64,000 nucleotides of DNA from Rhodococcus sp. AW25M09 (GTDB taxonomy: Bacteria; Actinomycetota; Actinomycetes; Mycobacteriales; Mycobacteriaceae), in the NCBI RefSeq assembly GCF_000333955.1, contig NZ_CAPS01000069.1, positions 1 through 64,000 of the forward strand, read 5' to 3'. The position numbers and the translations under genes are program-made. Under the pieces are notes generated by a model. The model did no database searches. It was not told the origin of the DNA and worked only from the letters and a program-made list of their open reading frames with translations. Position 1 is the stretch's first letter; the number at the start of each line of letters is the position of its first letter. Positions 33,920 through 43,037 of this stretch are shown here, piece after piece.

Positions 33920-34552
33920 GTGACTGTTCAGAATCCGGCGGCTTCGCACGAGCAGAGTCCCGTCATGACTTCGGCCGCAGCTGGGCTGAATCTCAGCGAC
34001 TCCGTGTACGAGCGTCTGCTTCAAAACCGCATCATTTTCCTCGGTACCCAGGTCGATGACGACATCGCCAACAAGTTGTGCGCGCAGATCCTGCTGCTCT
34101 CGGCCGAGGATCCCACCCGCGACATCGCGCTGTACATCAACTCTCCCGGTGGCTCTGTCACCGCGGGTATGGCCATCTTCGACACCATGGAATTCGCCGA
34201 GTGCGACATCGCGACCTACGGCATGGGTCTGGCTGCCTCGATGGGTCAGTTCCTGCTGTCTGCCGGTGCCAAGGGCAAGCGCTACGCACTCCCGCACGCG
34301 CGCATCATGATGCACCAGCCCTCGGCCGGTATCGGCGGCAGCGCCTCCGACATCGCCATCATGGCCGAGCAGTTCGCGCACACCAAGCGCGAGATGGCCG
34401 AGCTCATCGCTTCGCACACGGGCCAGACAGTCGAGCAGATCACCGAGGACTCCGATCGCGACCGGTGGTTCACCGCTCAGGCAGCCAAGGAATACGGGTT
34501 CGTGGATCACGTCGTCAGTCGCGCGCGGCAGGCCGGCGGACTCGGCGAGTAA
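33920..34552 (+). CDS. clpP1: ATP-dependent Clp protease proteolytic subunit 1
   Basis: This roughly 210-residue serine protease has the ClpP triad: Ser in [13 protein letters not shown], His in MMHQPSAG, and Asp in [21 protein letters not shown] is the oxyanion strand. In actinobacteria ClpP1 and ClpP2 form a mixed two-ring protease. I prefer GTG 33920 (AAAAGGCAGG upstream); ATG 33902 would add six residues. The gene is followed after 46 bases by clpP2 in the same operon. Confidence 0.94.
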   Translation: MTVQNPAASHEQSPVMTSAAAGLNLSDSVYERLLQNRIIFLGTQVDDDIANKLCAQILLLSAEDPTRDIALYINSPGGSVTAGMAIFDTMEFAECDIATYGMGLAASMGQFLLSAGAKGKRYALPHARIMMHQPSAGIGGSASDIAIMAEQFAHTKREMAELIASHTGQTVEQITEDSDRDRWFTAQAAKEYGFVDHVVSRARQAGGLGE

Positions 34553-34598
34553 TTCGGCCGGTACCGGCGACCTCGATCACTCACATCTTGGAGAAACG

Positions 34599-35240
34599 AT
34601 GACAAACCTGTTCGATCCCAACCAGTTGCCGTCCTCGCGGTACATCCTCCCGTCCTTCGTCGAGCACTCCAGCTACGGCGTCAAGGAATCGAACCCGTAC
34701 AACAAGCTGTTCGAGGAGCGCATCATCTTCCTCGGCGTTCAGGTCGACGATGCGTCCGCCAATGACGTCATGGCGCAGCTGTTGGTGCTCGAGGGACTCG
34801 ATCCCGACCGGGACATCACGATGTACATCAACTCGCCCGGCGGCTCGTTCACCTCGCTGATGGCGATCTACGACACGATGCAGTACGTCCGCGCAGACGT
34901 CGCTACCGTCTGCCTCGGCCAGGCTGCCTCGGCAGCTGCGGTTCTGCTCGCCGCCGGCACCCCCGGTAAGCGCGCTGCACTCCCCAATGCGCGGGTGCTC
35001 ATTCATCAGCCCTCCAGCGGCGGTATTCAGGGTCAGGTATCCGACCTCGAGATCCAGGCTGCCGAGATCGAGCGCATGCGGCGACTCATGGAGACCACCC
35101 TCGGTCGCCACACCGGCAAGGATCCCGACGTCATCCGCAAGGACACCGATCGCGACAAGATCCTCACGGCAGAGCAGGCCAAGGACTACGGCATCATCGA
35201 CACCGTGTTCGAGTACCGCAAGCTGTCTGCACAGAAGTAG
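34599..35240 (+). CDS. clpP2: ATP-dependent Clp protease proteolytic subunit 2
   Basis: The 213-residue second ClpP paralogue has the triad Ser in [16 protein letters not shown], His in LIHQPSSGG and Asp in [13 protein letters not shown] 34599 follows TTGGAGA. The sequence [20 protein letters not shown] is typical of ClpP2, which in mycobacteria docks the ClpX or ClpC1 ATPase. Two ClpP types together with ClpX here give the complete ClpXP machine. Confidence 0.95.
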   Translation: MTNLFDPNQLPSSRYILPSFVEHSSYGVKESNPYNKLFEERIIFLGVQVDDASANDVMAQLLVLEGLDPDRDITMYINSPGGSFTSLMAIYDTMQYVRADVATVCLGQAASAAAVLLAAGTPGKRAALPNARVLIHQPSSGGIQGQVSDLEIQAAEIERMRRLMETTLGRHTGKDPDVIRKDTDRDKILTAEQAKDYGIIDTVFEYRKLSAQK

Positions 35241-35259
35241 CAGAGCGAGTAACACCGGT

Positions 35260-35276
35260 CGGACCGGTACGGTCCG
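35260..35276. repeat. Inverted repeat downstream of clpP2
   Basis: CGGACC (35260-35265) and GGTCCG (35271-35276) flank GGTAC. It is 20 bases past the clpP2 stop and may be a weak terminator. The 299-base gap 35241-35539 otherwise holds the clpX promoter region and no gene. Confidence 0.35.
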
Positions 35277-35394
35277 GCAGAAGGTTTTCGGCGCCGGGCG
35301 CGAGTGAGAAACTCCGCCCGGCGGCCGCGATCGTCGTCCCGAATACGGTAATCGGTGAAATCGGGTGGGCGAATCACCGGAAACAACCCGCCCA

Positions 35395-35417
35395 TGTTCG
35401 GCGAACACGGGTAGCGT
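35395..35417 (+). promoter_or_regulatory. clpX promoter region with palindromic operator
   Basis: TGTTCG-G-CGAACA (35395-35407) is a perfect inverted repeat directly before TAGCGT (35412-35417), a TANNNT -10 box. The palindrome would overlap the promoter spacer, a position suited to a repressor or activator. Actinobacterial clp genes are controlled by ClgR, whose sites contain GTTCGC-type half-sites; the match here is partial. Confidence 0.4.
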
Positions 35418-35539
35418 CGCACCCAACAACTCGGGCGATCGATCTCGGCGTGACGAACGGCCGAGAAACAGTTCCACGGCGGTTTCGGCACACTCCGACG
35501 GCGTGGGTCGTACGCGGACAAGGAAGTAGGAACCTCCGA

Positions 35540-36820
35540 ATGGCACGCATCGGTGACGGTGGCGATCTGCTGAAGTGCTCGTTCTGCGGCAAGAGCCAGA
35601 AGCAGGTCAAGAAGCTCATTGCTGGACCAGGGGTGTACATCTGTGATGAGTGCATCGACCTCTGCAACGAGATCATCGAGGAGGAGTTGGCCGAGTCGAG
35701 CGAAGTGAAGCTCGACGACCTGCCCAAGCCCTCGGAGATCAAGGACTTTCTCGAGAACTACGTGATCGGCCAGGACGCGGCCAAGCGCACGCTGGCGGTC
35801 GCGGTCTACAACCACTACAAGCGCATCCAGGCAGGCGACAAGACTCGCGATGTGCGGGGCGAATCCGTCGAGCTGGCGAAGTCGAACATTCTGATGCTCG
35901 GGCCGACAGGGTGCGGAAAGACGTATCTCGCGCAGACGTTGGCCAAGATGCTCAACGTGCCGTTCGCCATCGCTGACGCGACCGCGCTCACCGAGGCCGG
36001 TTACGTGGGCGAGGATGTCGAGAACATCCTGCTCAAGCTGATCCAGGCTGCGGATTACGACGTCAAGCGCGCCGAGACCGGCATCATCTACATCGACGAG
36101 GTCGACAAGATCGCCCGCAAGAGCGAGAACCCGTCGATCACGCGTGATGTATCCGGTGAAGGTGTGCAGCAGGCGTTGCTGAAGATCCTGGAAGGAACCC
36201 AGGCAAGCGTGCCGCCGCAGGGCGGTCGCAAGCATCCGCATCAGGAGTTCATCCAGATCGACACCACCAATGTGCTGTTCATCGTCGCCGGTGCGTTCGC
36301 GGGTCTGGAGAAGATCGTCTCCGATCGCGTCGGCAAGCGCGGACTCGGCTTCGGTGCCGAGGTTCGCTCCAAGGCCGAGATCGACACGCAGGATCACTTC
36401 GCGGAGGTGATGCCGGAGGATCTGATCAAATTCGGTCTGATCCCCGAGTTCATCGGCCGTTTGCCGATGATCGCGTCGGTGACGAATCTGGACAAGGAAT
36501 CGCTCGTGACGATTCTGTCCGAGCCGAAGAACGCGCTCGTCAAGCAGTACCGGCGACTGTTCGACATGGACGGTGTCGAGCTCGAGTTCACCGCCGAGGC
36601 CCTGGACGCGATTGCCGATCAGGCGATTCTTCGAGGCACCGGTGCTCGTGGTCTTCGCGCCATCATGGAAGAAGTTCTGCTGCCGGTGATGTACGACATC
36701 CCCAGCCGCGACGATGTCGAGAAGGTCGTCGTCACTGCGGAAACGGTCAACGACAACGTGCTGCCGACCATCGTGCCGCGCAAGCCCGAACGTCCCGAGC
36801 GCCGCGACAAGTCGGCCTGA
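35540..36820 (+). CDS. clpX: Clp protease ATP-binding subunit ClpX
   Basis: The 426-residue AAA+ unfoldase has the N-terminal zinc domain ([10 protein letters not shown] and CDECIDLC, four cysteines), Walker [11 protein letters not shown], Walker [11 protein letters not shown], the pore loop and sensor regions, and the ClpP-docking IGF-type loop region (RGLGFGAEV). It unfolds tagged substrates and feeds them to ClpP1P2. It has its own promoter and is closed by a terminator at 36841-36875. Confidence 0.96.
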   Translation: MARIGDGGDLLKCSFCGKSQKQVKKLIAGPGVYICDECIDLCNEIIEEELAESSEVKLDDLPKPSEIKDFLENYVIGQDAAKRTLAVAVYNHYKRIQAGDKTRDVRGESVELAKSNILMLGPTGCGKTYLAQTLAKMLNVPFAIADATALTEAGYVGEDVENILLKLIQAADYDVKRAETGIIYIDEVDKIARKSENPSITRDVSGEGVQQALLKILEGTQASVPPQGGRKHPHQEFIQIDTTNVLFIVAGAFAGLEKIVSDRVGKRGLGFGAEVRSKAEIDTQDHFAEVMPEDLIKFGLIPEFIGRLPMIASVTNLDKESLVTILSEPKNALVKQYRRLFDMDGVELEFTAEALDAIADQAILRGTGARGLRAIMEEVLLPVMYDIPSRDDVEKVVVTAETVNDNVLPTIVPRKPERPERRDKSA

Positions 36821-36840
36821 CGAACGAAGTGCTTCACGAC

Positions 36841-36875
36841 CGAGCCCCGATCATCAAGACGACGATCGGGGCTCG
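36841..36875 (+). terminator. Terminator after clpX
   Basis: CGAGCCCCGATC (36841-36852) and GATCGGGGCTCG (36864-36875) are perfect 12-base complements followed by CTTTCGTT. It also faces the 3' end of the convergent pcaF gene. Confidence 0.85.
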
Positions 36876-36917
36876 CTTTCGTTGTGGGCAATGTTGTGCG
36901 AACAGATCAGCCGACCG

Positions 36918-38129
36918 TCAGGCGATTCGCTCGAACACCGCTGCCAGTCCTTGGCCGCCGCCGATGCACATCGTCTCCAGTCCGTAGCGGACTTCGCGGC
37001 GGGCCATCTCCCGGAGCAAGGTGGCGAGGATTCGGGCCCCGGTGGCACCGACGGGGTGGCCCAGCGAGATGCCGGAACCGTGTGGGTTCAGCCGAGGGTC
37101 ATCGGACTCGATGCCCCAGGATCGGGTGACGGCGAGGGCCTGGGCCGCGAAGGCCTCGTTCAGTTCGATGATCCCCATGTCGTCGAGGCTCAGGCCGAGG
37201 CGTCCGAGCGCTTTGTCGCTGGCGGGAACCGGTCCGATGCCCATTGTGCGCGGGGCAACTCCGGCCACACCCCAGCCGGCCAGTCGAGCCAGTGGTCGAA
37301 GGCCCAGTGCAGCAGCTTTTTCCGGGGTGGTGACGATGGCGATCGCGGCACCGTCGTTTTGACCGCTGGCGTTTCCTGCGGTGACGGTCGACTCGGAGTC
37401 GATCGACGCACGAATCGCCTTCAGCTTCGCCAAGGACTCCATGGTGGTGTCGGCCCTCGGGTGCTCGTCGGTGGTGACGAGCATCGGATCCGCCTTACGT
37501 TGCGGGACGGATACTCCGACTATCTCCTCGGCGAACACGCCGCTGTTCTGTGCAGCGACCGCGCGCTGGTGGGATTGCACCGCGAGTGCATCCTGATCGG
37601 CGCGGCTGATGGAGAATTCCGCTCGCAAGTTCTCTGCGGTTTCGATCATGCCGCCGGGTACGGGAAAGTTCCTGCCTCCTGCGGTCACTCGCGCACGTGC
37701 AAGTCGGTCCGACAGAGCCACTGCCTCGGCCTTGACACCCCAGCGCATGCCGGTGGCGTAGAACTCGGTCTGGCTCATGCTCTCGACACCGCCCGCCAGG
37801 ACGAGGTCGTTGCCGCCGGACTGCACCTGCATACACGCCTGGAGCACTGCCTGCAGTCCGGATCCGCAGCGGCGGTCGATCTGCATACCGGGTACGTCGA
37901 TCCCCAGATCGGCATCGAGCGCGGCTACCCGGCCGATGGCCGGTGCATCGCCGTTGGGGGATGCCTGTCCCAGGATCACGTCGTCGATATCGGAACCGGA
38001 AATACCGGTTCGGGCCACGAGTTCGGCGATGACGGTGCCGGCCAACGCCTGGGCGGAGATGTCGCGGAACTGGCCACCGAAGCGGCCGACCGGTGTTCGC
38101 AGTGGCTCGCAGATCACGGCATCAGGCAT
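36918..38129 (-). CDS. pcaF: Beta-ketoadipyl-CoA thiolase (acetyl-CoA acetyltransferase family)
   Basis: The 403-residue thiolase carries the catalytic Cys in QIDRRCGSGLQAV, the His in NPHGSGISLGHPVGATG and the second Cys in ETMCIGGGQGLA. General thiolases cannot be separated by sequence alone, but as the last gene of pcaHGBLRF it is best read as the enzyme that cleaves 3-oxoadipyl-CoA to succinyl-CoA and acetyl-CoA. Its start overlaps the end of pcaR by eight bases, showing translational coupling. Confidence 0.9.
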   Translation of the reverse strand: MPDAVICEPLRTPVGRFGGQFRDISAQALAGTVIAELVARTGISGSDIDDVILGQASPNGDAPAIGRVAALDADLGIDVPGMQIDRRCGSGLQAVLQACMQVQSGGNDLVLAGGVESMSQTEFYATGMRWGVKAEAVALSDRLARARVTAGGRNFPVPGGMIETAENLRAEFSISRADQDALAVQSHQRAVAAQNSGVFAEEIVGVSVPQRKADPMLVTTDEHPRADTTMESLAKLKAIRASIDSESTVTAGNASGQNDGAAIAIVTTPEKAAALGLRPLARLAGWGVAGVAPRTMGIGPVPASDKALGRLGLSLDDMGIIELNEAFAAQALAVTRSWGIESDDPRLNPHGSGISLGHPVGATGARILATLLREMARREVRYGLETMCIGGGQGLAAVFERIA

Positions 38130-38940
38130 GGTTGTTTCCTCGCTTGTCGTTGGTTCCTGCGCCGACCCGGATCAGGTCGGTCTCGATGGCGCGGGTGGCG
38201 TCGAGCAGGGCTGGGAGAAGTTCGGTGCGCACTGCGTCGGCGGAGTGCCGCGCAGCCTGGGTCGAAACGTTCGCCGCCGCGACGACTGCGCCGTTCCCGT
38301 CGTGGATCGGAGCCGCGATGGACCGCAAGCCCTCTTCGAGTTCTTGATCCACCAGGCAGAAGCCCTCGCTTCGGACGCGTTCGAGTTCGCGCCTCAGCGC
38401 GTCGGGGGTGGTGACGGTTTTGCCGGTGAGGGGAGTCAGCCGGACTCGATCGAGGTAGGTCGCGAGTTCGTCGGCGGGCAGCCCGGCCAGCAACACTCGA
38501 CCCATCGAGGTGGCGAACGCGGGGAATCGAGTACCGATGTTGATGCCGACCGTCATGATGCGGCTGACGGGAACGCGCGCGACGTATACGACGTCGTCGC
38601 CGTCGAGAATCGAGACCGAGGATGATTCGCGCACCCGCTCGGCGAGCGCCTCCAAGTGCGGCCCCGAGACCTCCGGAAGCGACAGGCTCGACAGGTAGCT
38701 GTAGCCCAGTTCCAGAACCCGCGGAGTGAGCCAGAACAGGGAACCGTCGGTGCGGACGTAACCGAGTTCGACGAGCGTCAGCAGAAACCGTCGGGCGGTG
38801 GCGCGAGTGAGCTCGGTTGCCCGTGCGACGTCGGAGAGTGTTCGACGCGGATGCTCGGCGTCGAAGGCTCGAATCACGGCGAGGCCGCGGCCGAGCGACT
38901 GAACGTAGTCCGAGGACGGTGCCGGGTCGGCCGAGGTCAC
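38122..38940 (-). CDS. pcaR: IclR-family regulator of the beta-ketoadipate genes
   Basis: The 272-residue protein has an N-terminal winged helix (SDVARATELTRATARRFLLTL, about residues 38-58) and a C-terminal IclR effector domain (MTVGINIGTRFPAFATSMGR). PcaR/PobR-type IclR regulators respond to protocatechuate or beta-ketoadipate and activate or repress pca genes. It lies inside the operon it probably controls, between pcaL and pcaF, the order known in Rhodococcus opacus. It starts at GTG 38940, in a four-base GTGA overlap with the pcaL stop. Confidence 0.9.
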   Translation of the reverse strand: MTSADPAPSSDYVQSLGRGLAVIRAFDAEHPRRTLSDVARATELTRATARRFLLTLVELGYVRTDGSLFWLTPRVLELGYSYLSSLSLPEVSGPHLEALAERVRESSSVSILDGDDVVYVARVPVSRIMTVGINIGTRFPAFATSMGRVLLAGLPADELATYLDRVRLTPLTGKTVTTPDALRRELERVRSEGFCLVDQELEEGLRSIAAPIHDGNGAVVAAANVSTQAARHSADAVRTELLPALLDATRAIETDLIRVGAGTNDKRGNNHA

Positions 38941-40124
38941 GAGTCGACCGATTCGGTGTCGTCCGCGGTGGAGGCCTCGGCAATTGCTGCGTTCGCCAGC
39001 GCAAAGGCGCTGTTGCTGTTCGGAACTCCCGCGTACACCGCGGTGTGCAGGAACACCTCGGCCAGTTCGTCCGGTTCCGATCCGGCGCGCAGAGCTGCCC
39101 GGATGTGCATATCGAGCTCGTGCTGATTGCCCACGGCCGTCAGAATCGCCAGAGTCAGCAGTCGGCGGGTCTTGTGATCGAGTCCGGGTCGGTTCCATAT
39201 GTCGCCCCACGCGGTGCGGGTGATGAAATCCTGGAACGGCGCGGTGAAGTCGGTGCGGGCGGCGATGCTTCGGTCGACGTGCGCATCGCCGAGGACGCTG
39301 CGACGCACCGTCATACCGGTGTCGTGGGCGGCCGCGCGGCCGACGGAACATGCAGTCGATCCGATATGTGTGGCAATGGCCGCGGTGACCGGCCCGGCCT
39401 GTTCGACGTTGGCCAGGTGCGCGGCGGGGTCGAGAACTCGGTACGTCGATCCAGCGATGCCGTCGGCGATGACCAACAGATCCTCCGGTGTGGTCGCGGG
39501 ATCTTGCAGACCGGCCAGGACGAGAGTCGGAGCGCTGATCCGTGTCAGGTCTGCACGAGAATCCCACTGGGACAACGCTTCGCAACATGCTGCATAGCCC
39601 TCGTCTGGAGTATCGGCGATCATCCGACGGTGGCGTTCGGCGAGATCGCTGTCGCGAGCGAGGAGCTCGGCGGTGAACCAGCGAGTGAGCGCGACATCGG
39701 CCAATGCGGACGTTCCCGACGCGCGGACGGTGGCAGCGCGGTCGGTCCACTGCGTCGGTTCCCCGAACTTGGCGGAGGTGCACAGCAAGGTCAGTGTCCG
39801 CACTCGCTCGGGACGATGAATGGCGATCCATTGTGCGATGGCTCCGCCGATCGAGAGGCCGACCACGTGCACCCGCACCAGAGCGAGGGAGTCCAGCAGG
39901 GTCAGAACATCCTGGGCGAGCTCGGCTATCGAGTACGGACCGGCCGGAACAGGAGACTGCCCGTGACCACGGATATCGACAGCGAGAACGTGAGCGGACG
40001 CCGACAGCGATCCGACCTGCGGGTTCCACATGGACCGGTCGGAGCCGAGGGAGCCGATCAGCACCACGGTGTCCGAATCGGGGTGCGGTCCTTCGGTGCG
40101 TTCGTGAGCGAGTGCAACGGTCAT
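38937..40124 (-). CDS. pcaL: Fused 3-oxoadipate enol-lactonase and 4-carboxymuconolactone decarboxylase
   Basis: The 395-residue protein joins PcaD and PcaC. Residues 1-255 are an alpha/beta hydrolase with nucleophile motif GLSIGG and HG-type loop region (LIGSLGSDRSMW); the catalytic His is near the end (DPAAHLANVEQ). Residues 275-380 are a carboxymuconolactone decarboxylase domain (FITRTAWGDIWNRPGLDHKT, HELDMHIRAALRAG, EVFLHTAVYAG). The fusion, called PcaL, is known from Streptomyces and Rhodococcus and does two successive steps. It starts at ATG 40124 in a four-base ATGA overlap with pcaB. A longer frame to 40748 is only the antisense continuation into pcaB. Confidence 0.94.
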   Translation of the reverse strand: MTVALAHERTEGPHPDSDTVVLIGSLGSDRSMWNPQVGSLSASAHVLAVDIRGHGQSPVPAGPYSIAELAQDVLTLLDSLALVRVHVVGLSIGGAIAQWIAIHRPERVRTLTLLCTSAKFGEPTQWTDRAATVRASGTSALADVALTRWFTAELLARDSDLAERHRRMIADTPDEGYAACCEALSQWDSRADLTRISAPTLVLAGLQDPATTPEDLLVIADGIAGSTYRVLDPAAHLANVEQAGPVTAAIATHIGSTACSVGRAAAHDTGMTVRRSVLGDAHVDRSIAARTDFTAPFQDFITRTAWGDIWNRPGLDHKTRRLLTLAILTAVGNQHELDMHIRAALRAGSEPDELAEVFLHTAVYAGVPNSNSAFALANAAIAEASTADDTESVDS

Positions 40125-41467
40125 CGTGAACCCTTCGAATCTGTGATGTTCTCGGTGGCGACCTCGTGCGCGAGCAGCGCGTCGACGAGATCGGGCGCGT
40201 GGCCGAGGTACGCGGCTGGATCCAGTAGCTCGCGCACTCTCGACGGCGAGAGGAATTCGGTGATGGCGGGATCGCTGTCCAAGGGTGCGCCCAGCGCGCA
40301 TCGAGCAGTCACGATCTCGCGGGCCCGCTCGGTGTGCGGTGCCAGAGCCGTGGTGACGCGTTCGGCCAGCAGCGCCCCACCCGTCGCGTCGAGATTGCGG
40401 GCCATGTTCTCCGGATGGACGTGCAATCCGTCGAGGCTTGCGGCGATGCGGTGTGCCGCCCCGCCGGTGAGGCGCAGCAGATCGGTGATCGTCTCCCACT
40501 CGGTGTGCCAGGCTCCGGCAGCGCGCTGGTGTTCGTGATCCATGTTCGACAGAACCGTCGACACTGCCCCGGGGACGCGGCGAGTCGCCGCGCGGGCCGT
40601 GATGGCAGCAACGGGATTGCGCTTGTGGGGCATCGCCGATGATCCCCCCGGCGCATCCTCGGACACCTCGCCCAGTTCGGTAGCGGCCATCGACACGATG
40701 TCCCCGGCGATCTTCCCGATCGAGCCGGCGGCCGTACCCAAGGCGCATGCGAGGTCAGCGACTACTGCGCGATCGGTGTGCCAGGGCGCTACCTGCGGAG
40801 CCAGGTCCAATTCGGCAGCGAGCGTGGCGGCGATGGCCGGCCCGTGCGGATGAACCGCAGCGAGAGTGCCTGCGGCTCCGCCGTATTGCACGAGACATGC
40901 TCGTCGAACCGCAGTCAGACGCGTGCGCGCACCGTACAGACCCGATGCCCAGTTCGCGGCAACGAGCCCGAACGTGGTGGGCAACGCCTGTTGGCCCAGA
41001 GTGCGGGCCGCCATGGGTGTGCTGCGATGCGTCTGCGCGAGCTCGCGTGCAGCGCGGCAGGCGTCGTCGAGCAAGGACTCGATCGCGGTGAGCGCTTCTC
41101 GCGAGACGAGCATCAGCGCAGTGTCCATGATGTCCTGGCTGGTGGCACCGGGATGCACGGCGCTGGCCGGCACTGCGGACGGGGACACCGCCTGGCGAAG
41201 TAGCTGCACCAAAGGTATTACCGGGTTTCCTCCGGCAGCCGCGTCGAGTCCGAGCCGTGCGATGTCCAGTGTCGACCCGAGTTCCGCTGCGGCAGCGGTG
41301 ACAATGGCCGCGTGATCGAGGTCCACGAGCCCGGCCGCGGCGGCGGCTCGCGAGAGTGCCGCTTCGACGTCGAGCATCGCAGTGACCCAGGCACGGTCGC
41401 CGACGATCGGTGCGATGACATCGCTACCGAACGTCGGGTCGAACAGTGCACCTCGCTCGGATGCCAT
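40121..41467 (-). CDS. pcaB: 3-carboxy-cis,cis-muconate cycloisomerase
   Basis: The 448-residue protein belongs to the fumarase/argininosuccinate lyase superfamily and has the signature GSSAMPHKRNPVAA, with HPGATSQDIMDTALML upstream. It cyclises 3-carboxymuconate to 4-carboxymuconolactone, the step between PcaHG and PcaL. ATG 41467 has GGAGG upstream; the frame up to 41494 has no such site. It is about 23 bases after pcaG and overlaps pcaL. Confidence 0.94.
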   Translation of the reverse strand: MASERGALFDPTFGSDVIAPIVGDRAWVTAMLDVEAALSRAAAAAGLVDLDHAAIVTAAAAELGSTLDIARLGLDAAAGGNPVIPLVQLLRQAVSPSAVPASAVHPGATSQDIMDTALMLVSREALTAIESLLDDACRAARELAQTHRSTPMAARTLGQQALPTTFGLVAANWASGLYGARTRLTAVRRACLVQYGGAAGTLAAVHPHGPAIAATLAAELDLAPQVAPWHTDRAVVADLACALGTAAGSIGKIAGDIVSMAATELGEVSEDAPGGSSAMPHKRNPVAAITARAATRRVPGAVSTVLSNMDHEHQRAAGAWHTEWETITDLLRLTGGAAHRIAASLDGLHVHPENMARNLDATGGALLAERVTTALAPHTERAREIVTARCALGAPLDSDPAITEFLSPSRVRELLDPAAYLGHAPDLVDALLAHEVATENITDSKGSR

Positions 41468-41490
41468 CGTCCTCCTTCGCGAATCGTTCT

Positions 41491-42129
41491 TCACAGCGCG
41501 AAGAACGGAGTCTCGTCGCCGTCGGGGTCGGTGTTCTGCACGACGATATCGAGGTGATAGCCGCCGTCGACCGCACGTGCGACGAGTCTGGCACGCTTGT
41601 GCTCCGGCAAGGCGGCCAACACAGGATCGACCTCGTTCGCCTCGATCTCGTCGGGGAAGTACATCCGCGTCACCAGACGCTCGAGCATCCCGCGGGCGAA
41701 GATCCCGACGTCGATGTGCGGAGCCTCGACGGTGCCGTTCTCGGCGGGTAGTGGACCCGGCTTGATCGTCGTGACGGACATCGTCCCGGTCTCGTCGGCG
41801 AACGCGCGCCCGAACCCGCGAAAACCCTCGGTACGCGGCGCAACCGCGCCTCGCGGATCGTCGGGGTGATCGAACCGTCCGTCGGCATCTGCCTGCCAGG
41901 TCTCGATCATGGCGTCGGTCACTGGGTTTCGAGATCCGTCGATCAGCGTGAACGTCAGGTCGACGGCTCCCTCGGATCCTGGCGGCACCACGTGCTCACC
42001 GTCGGGCCAGAGCAGGCCGATGTGGACGTACGGGCCCACCGTTTGAGACGGGGTCCGACCGAACGACGCGGTGGTGAAGTCGGCTCCGGTGACCACGGGG
42101 TAGCGCGGCGCGAACTCTGGTTCAGTCAT
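41491..42129 (-). CDS. pcaG: Protocatechuate 3,4-dioxygenase alpha subunit
   Basis: The 212-residue alpha subunit of the intradiol dioxygenase has the family fold (SQTVGPYVHIGL, IETWQADADGRFDHP, GFRGFGRAF, IDVGIFARGMLERLVTRMYF) but lacks the full iron-ligand set, as usual for alpha chains. It pairs with PcaH to open the protocatechuate ring. Its start overlaps the pcaH end by eight bases. Confidence 0.94.
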   Translation of the reverse strand: MTEPEFAPRYPVVTGADFTTASFGRTPSQTVGPYVHIGLLWPDGEHVVPPGSEGAVDLTFTLIDGSRNPVTDAMIETWQADADGRFDHPDDPRGAVAPRTEGFRGFGRAFADETGTMSVTTIKPGPLPAENGTVEAPHIDVGIFARGMLERLVTRMYFPDEIEANEVDPVLAALPEHKRARLVARAVDGGYHLDIVVQNTDPDGDETPFFAL

Positions 42130-42838
42130 CGTGGTCGTCTTCCTCGAAGGGGGTGGCACCCCGGCCGCGCAGCACGATGTCGAACCGGAAGCCCAGCGCC
42201 CAATTTTCCTGCGTTGCTTCGTAATCGAACACGCTGATCATTCGAGCACGGGCGTCTTCGGGCACGGCGTTGTAGATCGGGTCCTGGAAGAACATCGGGT
42301 CGTCCGGGAAGTACATCTGCGTTACCAGCCGTTGGGTGAACGCTTGGCCGAACAGCGAGAAGTGAATGTGAGCGGGGCGCCAGGCATTGTGGTGGTTGCC
42401 CCAGGGGTAAGCACCGGGCTTGATCGTGGTGAATCGGTAGTGGCCCTGTGCGTCGGTGAGCACTCGGCCGACTCCGTTGAAATGCGGATCGAGCGGTGCC
42501 GGCCAGCGGTCACCGGAGTGTCGGTACCGTCCGCCCGCGTTGGCCTGCCAGACCTCGACGAGAGTATTGGGGATTGCTTTGCCGTCGCTGTCGAGTACGC
42601 GGCCGTGCACGATGATCCGCTGACCCTGTGCCTCGCCGCTGTTCGCCAGGGTCAGGTCGGCGTCGGCGGCGGTGATCCGTCCCTCGCCCAGCACCGGGCC
42701 GGTGATTTCGGTCAGTCGCTGGGGGAGCAGGGTCAGCGGCTGCGCCGGGTGTCGGAGCGTGGTGGTGCGGTAGTCGCCGAAGTCTCGCGGGGCATCGGCA
42801 CCCGGTCGATCCCGATAGTCGGGCGGGAGATGAAGCAT
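42122..42838 (-). CDS. pcaH: Protocatechuate 3,4-dioxygenase beta subunit (catalytic)
   Basis: The 238-residue beta subunit binds the non-haem ferric ion. The family's tyrosine and histidine ligands are visible around GGRYRHSGD, AYPWGNHHNAWRPAHIHFS. It converts protocatechuate to 3-carboxy-cis,cis-muconate. ATG 42838 is preceded by GAGGA. It is the first gene of the leftward operon pcaHGBLRF. On the minus strand a TAGTGT box (42940-42935) could be its -10. The frame to 42907 has no ribosome site. Confidence 0.94.
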   Translation of the reverse strand: MLHLPPDYRDRPGADAPRDFGDYRTTTLRHPAQPLTLLPQRLTEITGPVLGEGRITAADADLTLANSGEAQGQRIIVHGRVLDSDGKAIPNTLVEVWQANAGGRYRHSGDRWPAPLDPHFNGVGRVLTDAQGHYRFTTIKPGAYPWGNHHNAWRPAHIHFSLFGQAFTQRLVTQMYFPDDPMFFQDPIYNAVPEDARARMISVFDYEATQENWALGFRFDIVLRGRGATPFEEDDHDD

Positions 42839-42925
42839 CGAGGGGTCCTCACGATCCGTGGCGTGGTCGGGATGACGACATCTCGACGTCGGCTGAGATG
42901 TGCGCATTGCGGACGGTGCGCCGCT

Positions 42926-42989
42926 ATGCGAACAACACTAGGTCGAGATGGGTCGACGGCGCAAGAGCGACCGTAGCAAATGTTCGCAT
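42926..42989. promoter_or_regulatory. Inverted repeat pair in the divergent pca promoter region
   Basis: ATGCGAAC (42926-42933) and GTTCGCAT (42982-42989) are perfect complements 48 bases apart. They face the two divergent promoters and could be the distal binding sites of PcaR. Confidence 0.4.
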
Positions 42990-42995
42990 GGTGGC

Positions 42996-43015
42996 TATGT
43001 GTTCACATATCGCAC
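42996..43015. promoter_or_regulatory. Probable PcaR (IclR-type) operator
   Basis: TATGTG-TT-CACATA (42996-43009) is a perfect palindrome, and the overlapping GTTCACATATCGCAC (43001-43015) resembles the GTTCGAT-ATCGCAC-like sites bound by PcaU/PobR/PcaR regulators. It ends 10 bases before the pcaI -10 box. Confidence 0.5.
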
Positions 43016-43024
43016 GAAGTCGGG

Positions 43025-43030
43025 TAGCGT
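43025..43030 (+). promoter_or_regulatory. -10 box of a probable leaderless pcaI promoter
   Basis: TAGCGT ends seven bases before ATG 43038, with no ribosome site between. The surrounding CGGGTAGCGTCGC is identical to 13 bases around the clpX -10 box. Confidence 0.5.
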
Positions 43031-43037
43031 CGCTCTC

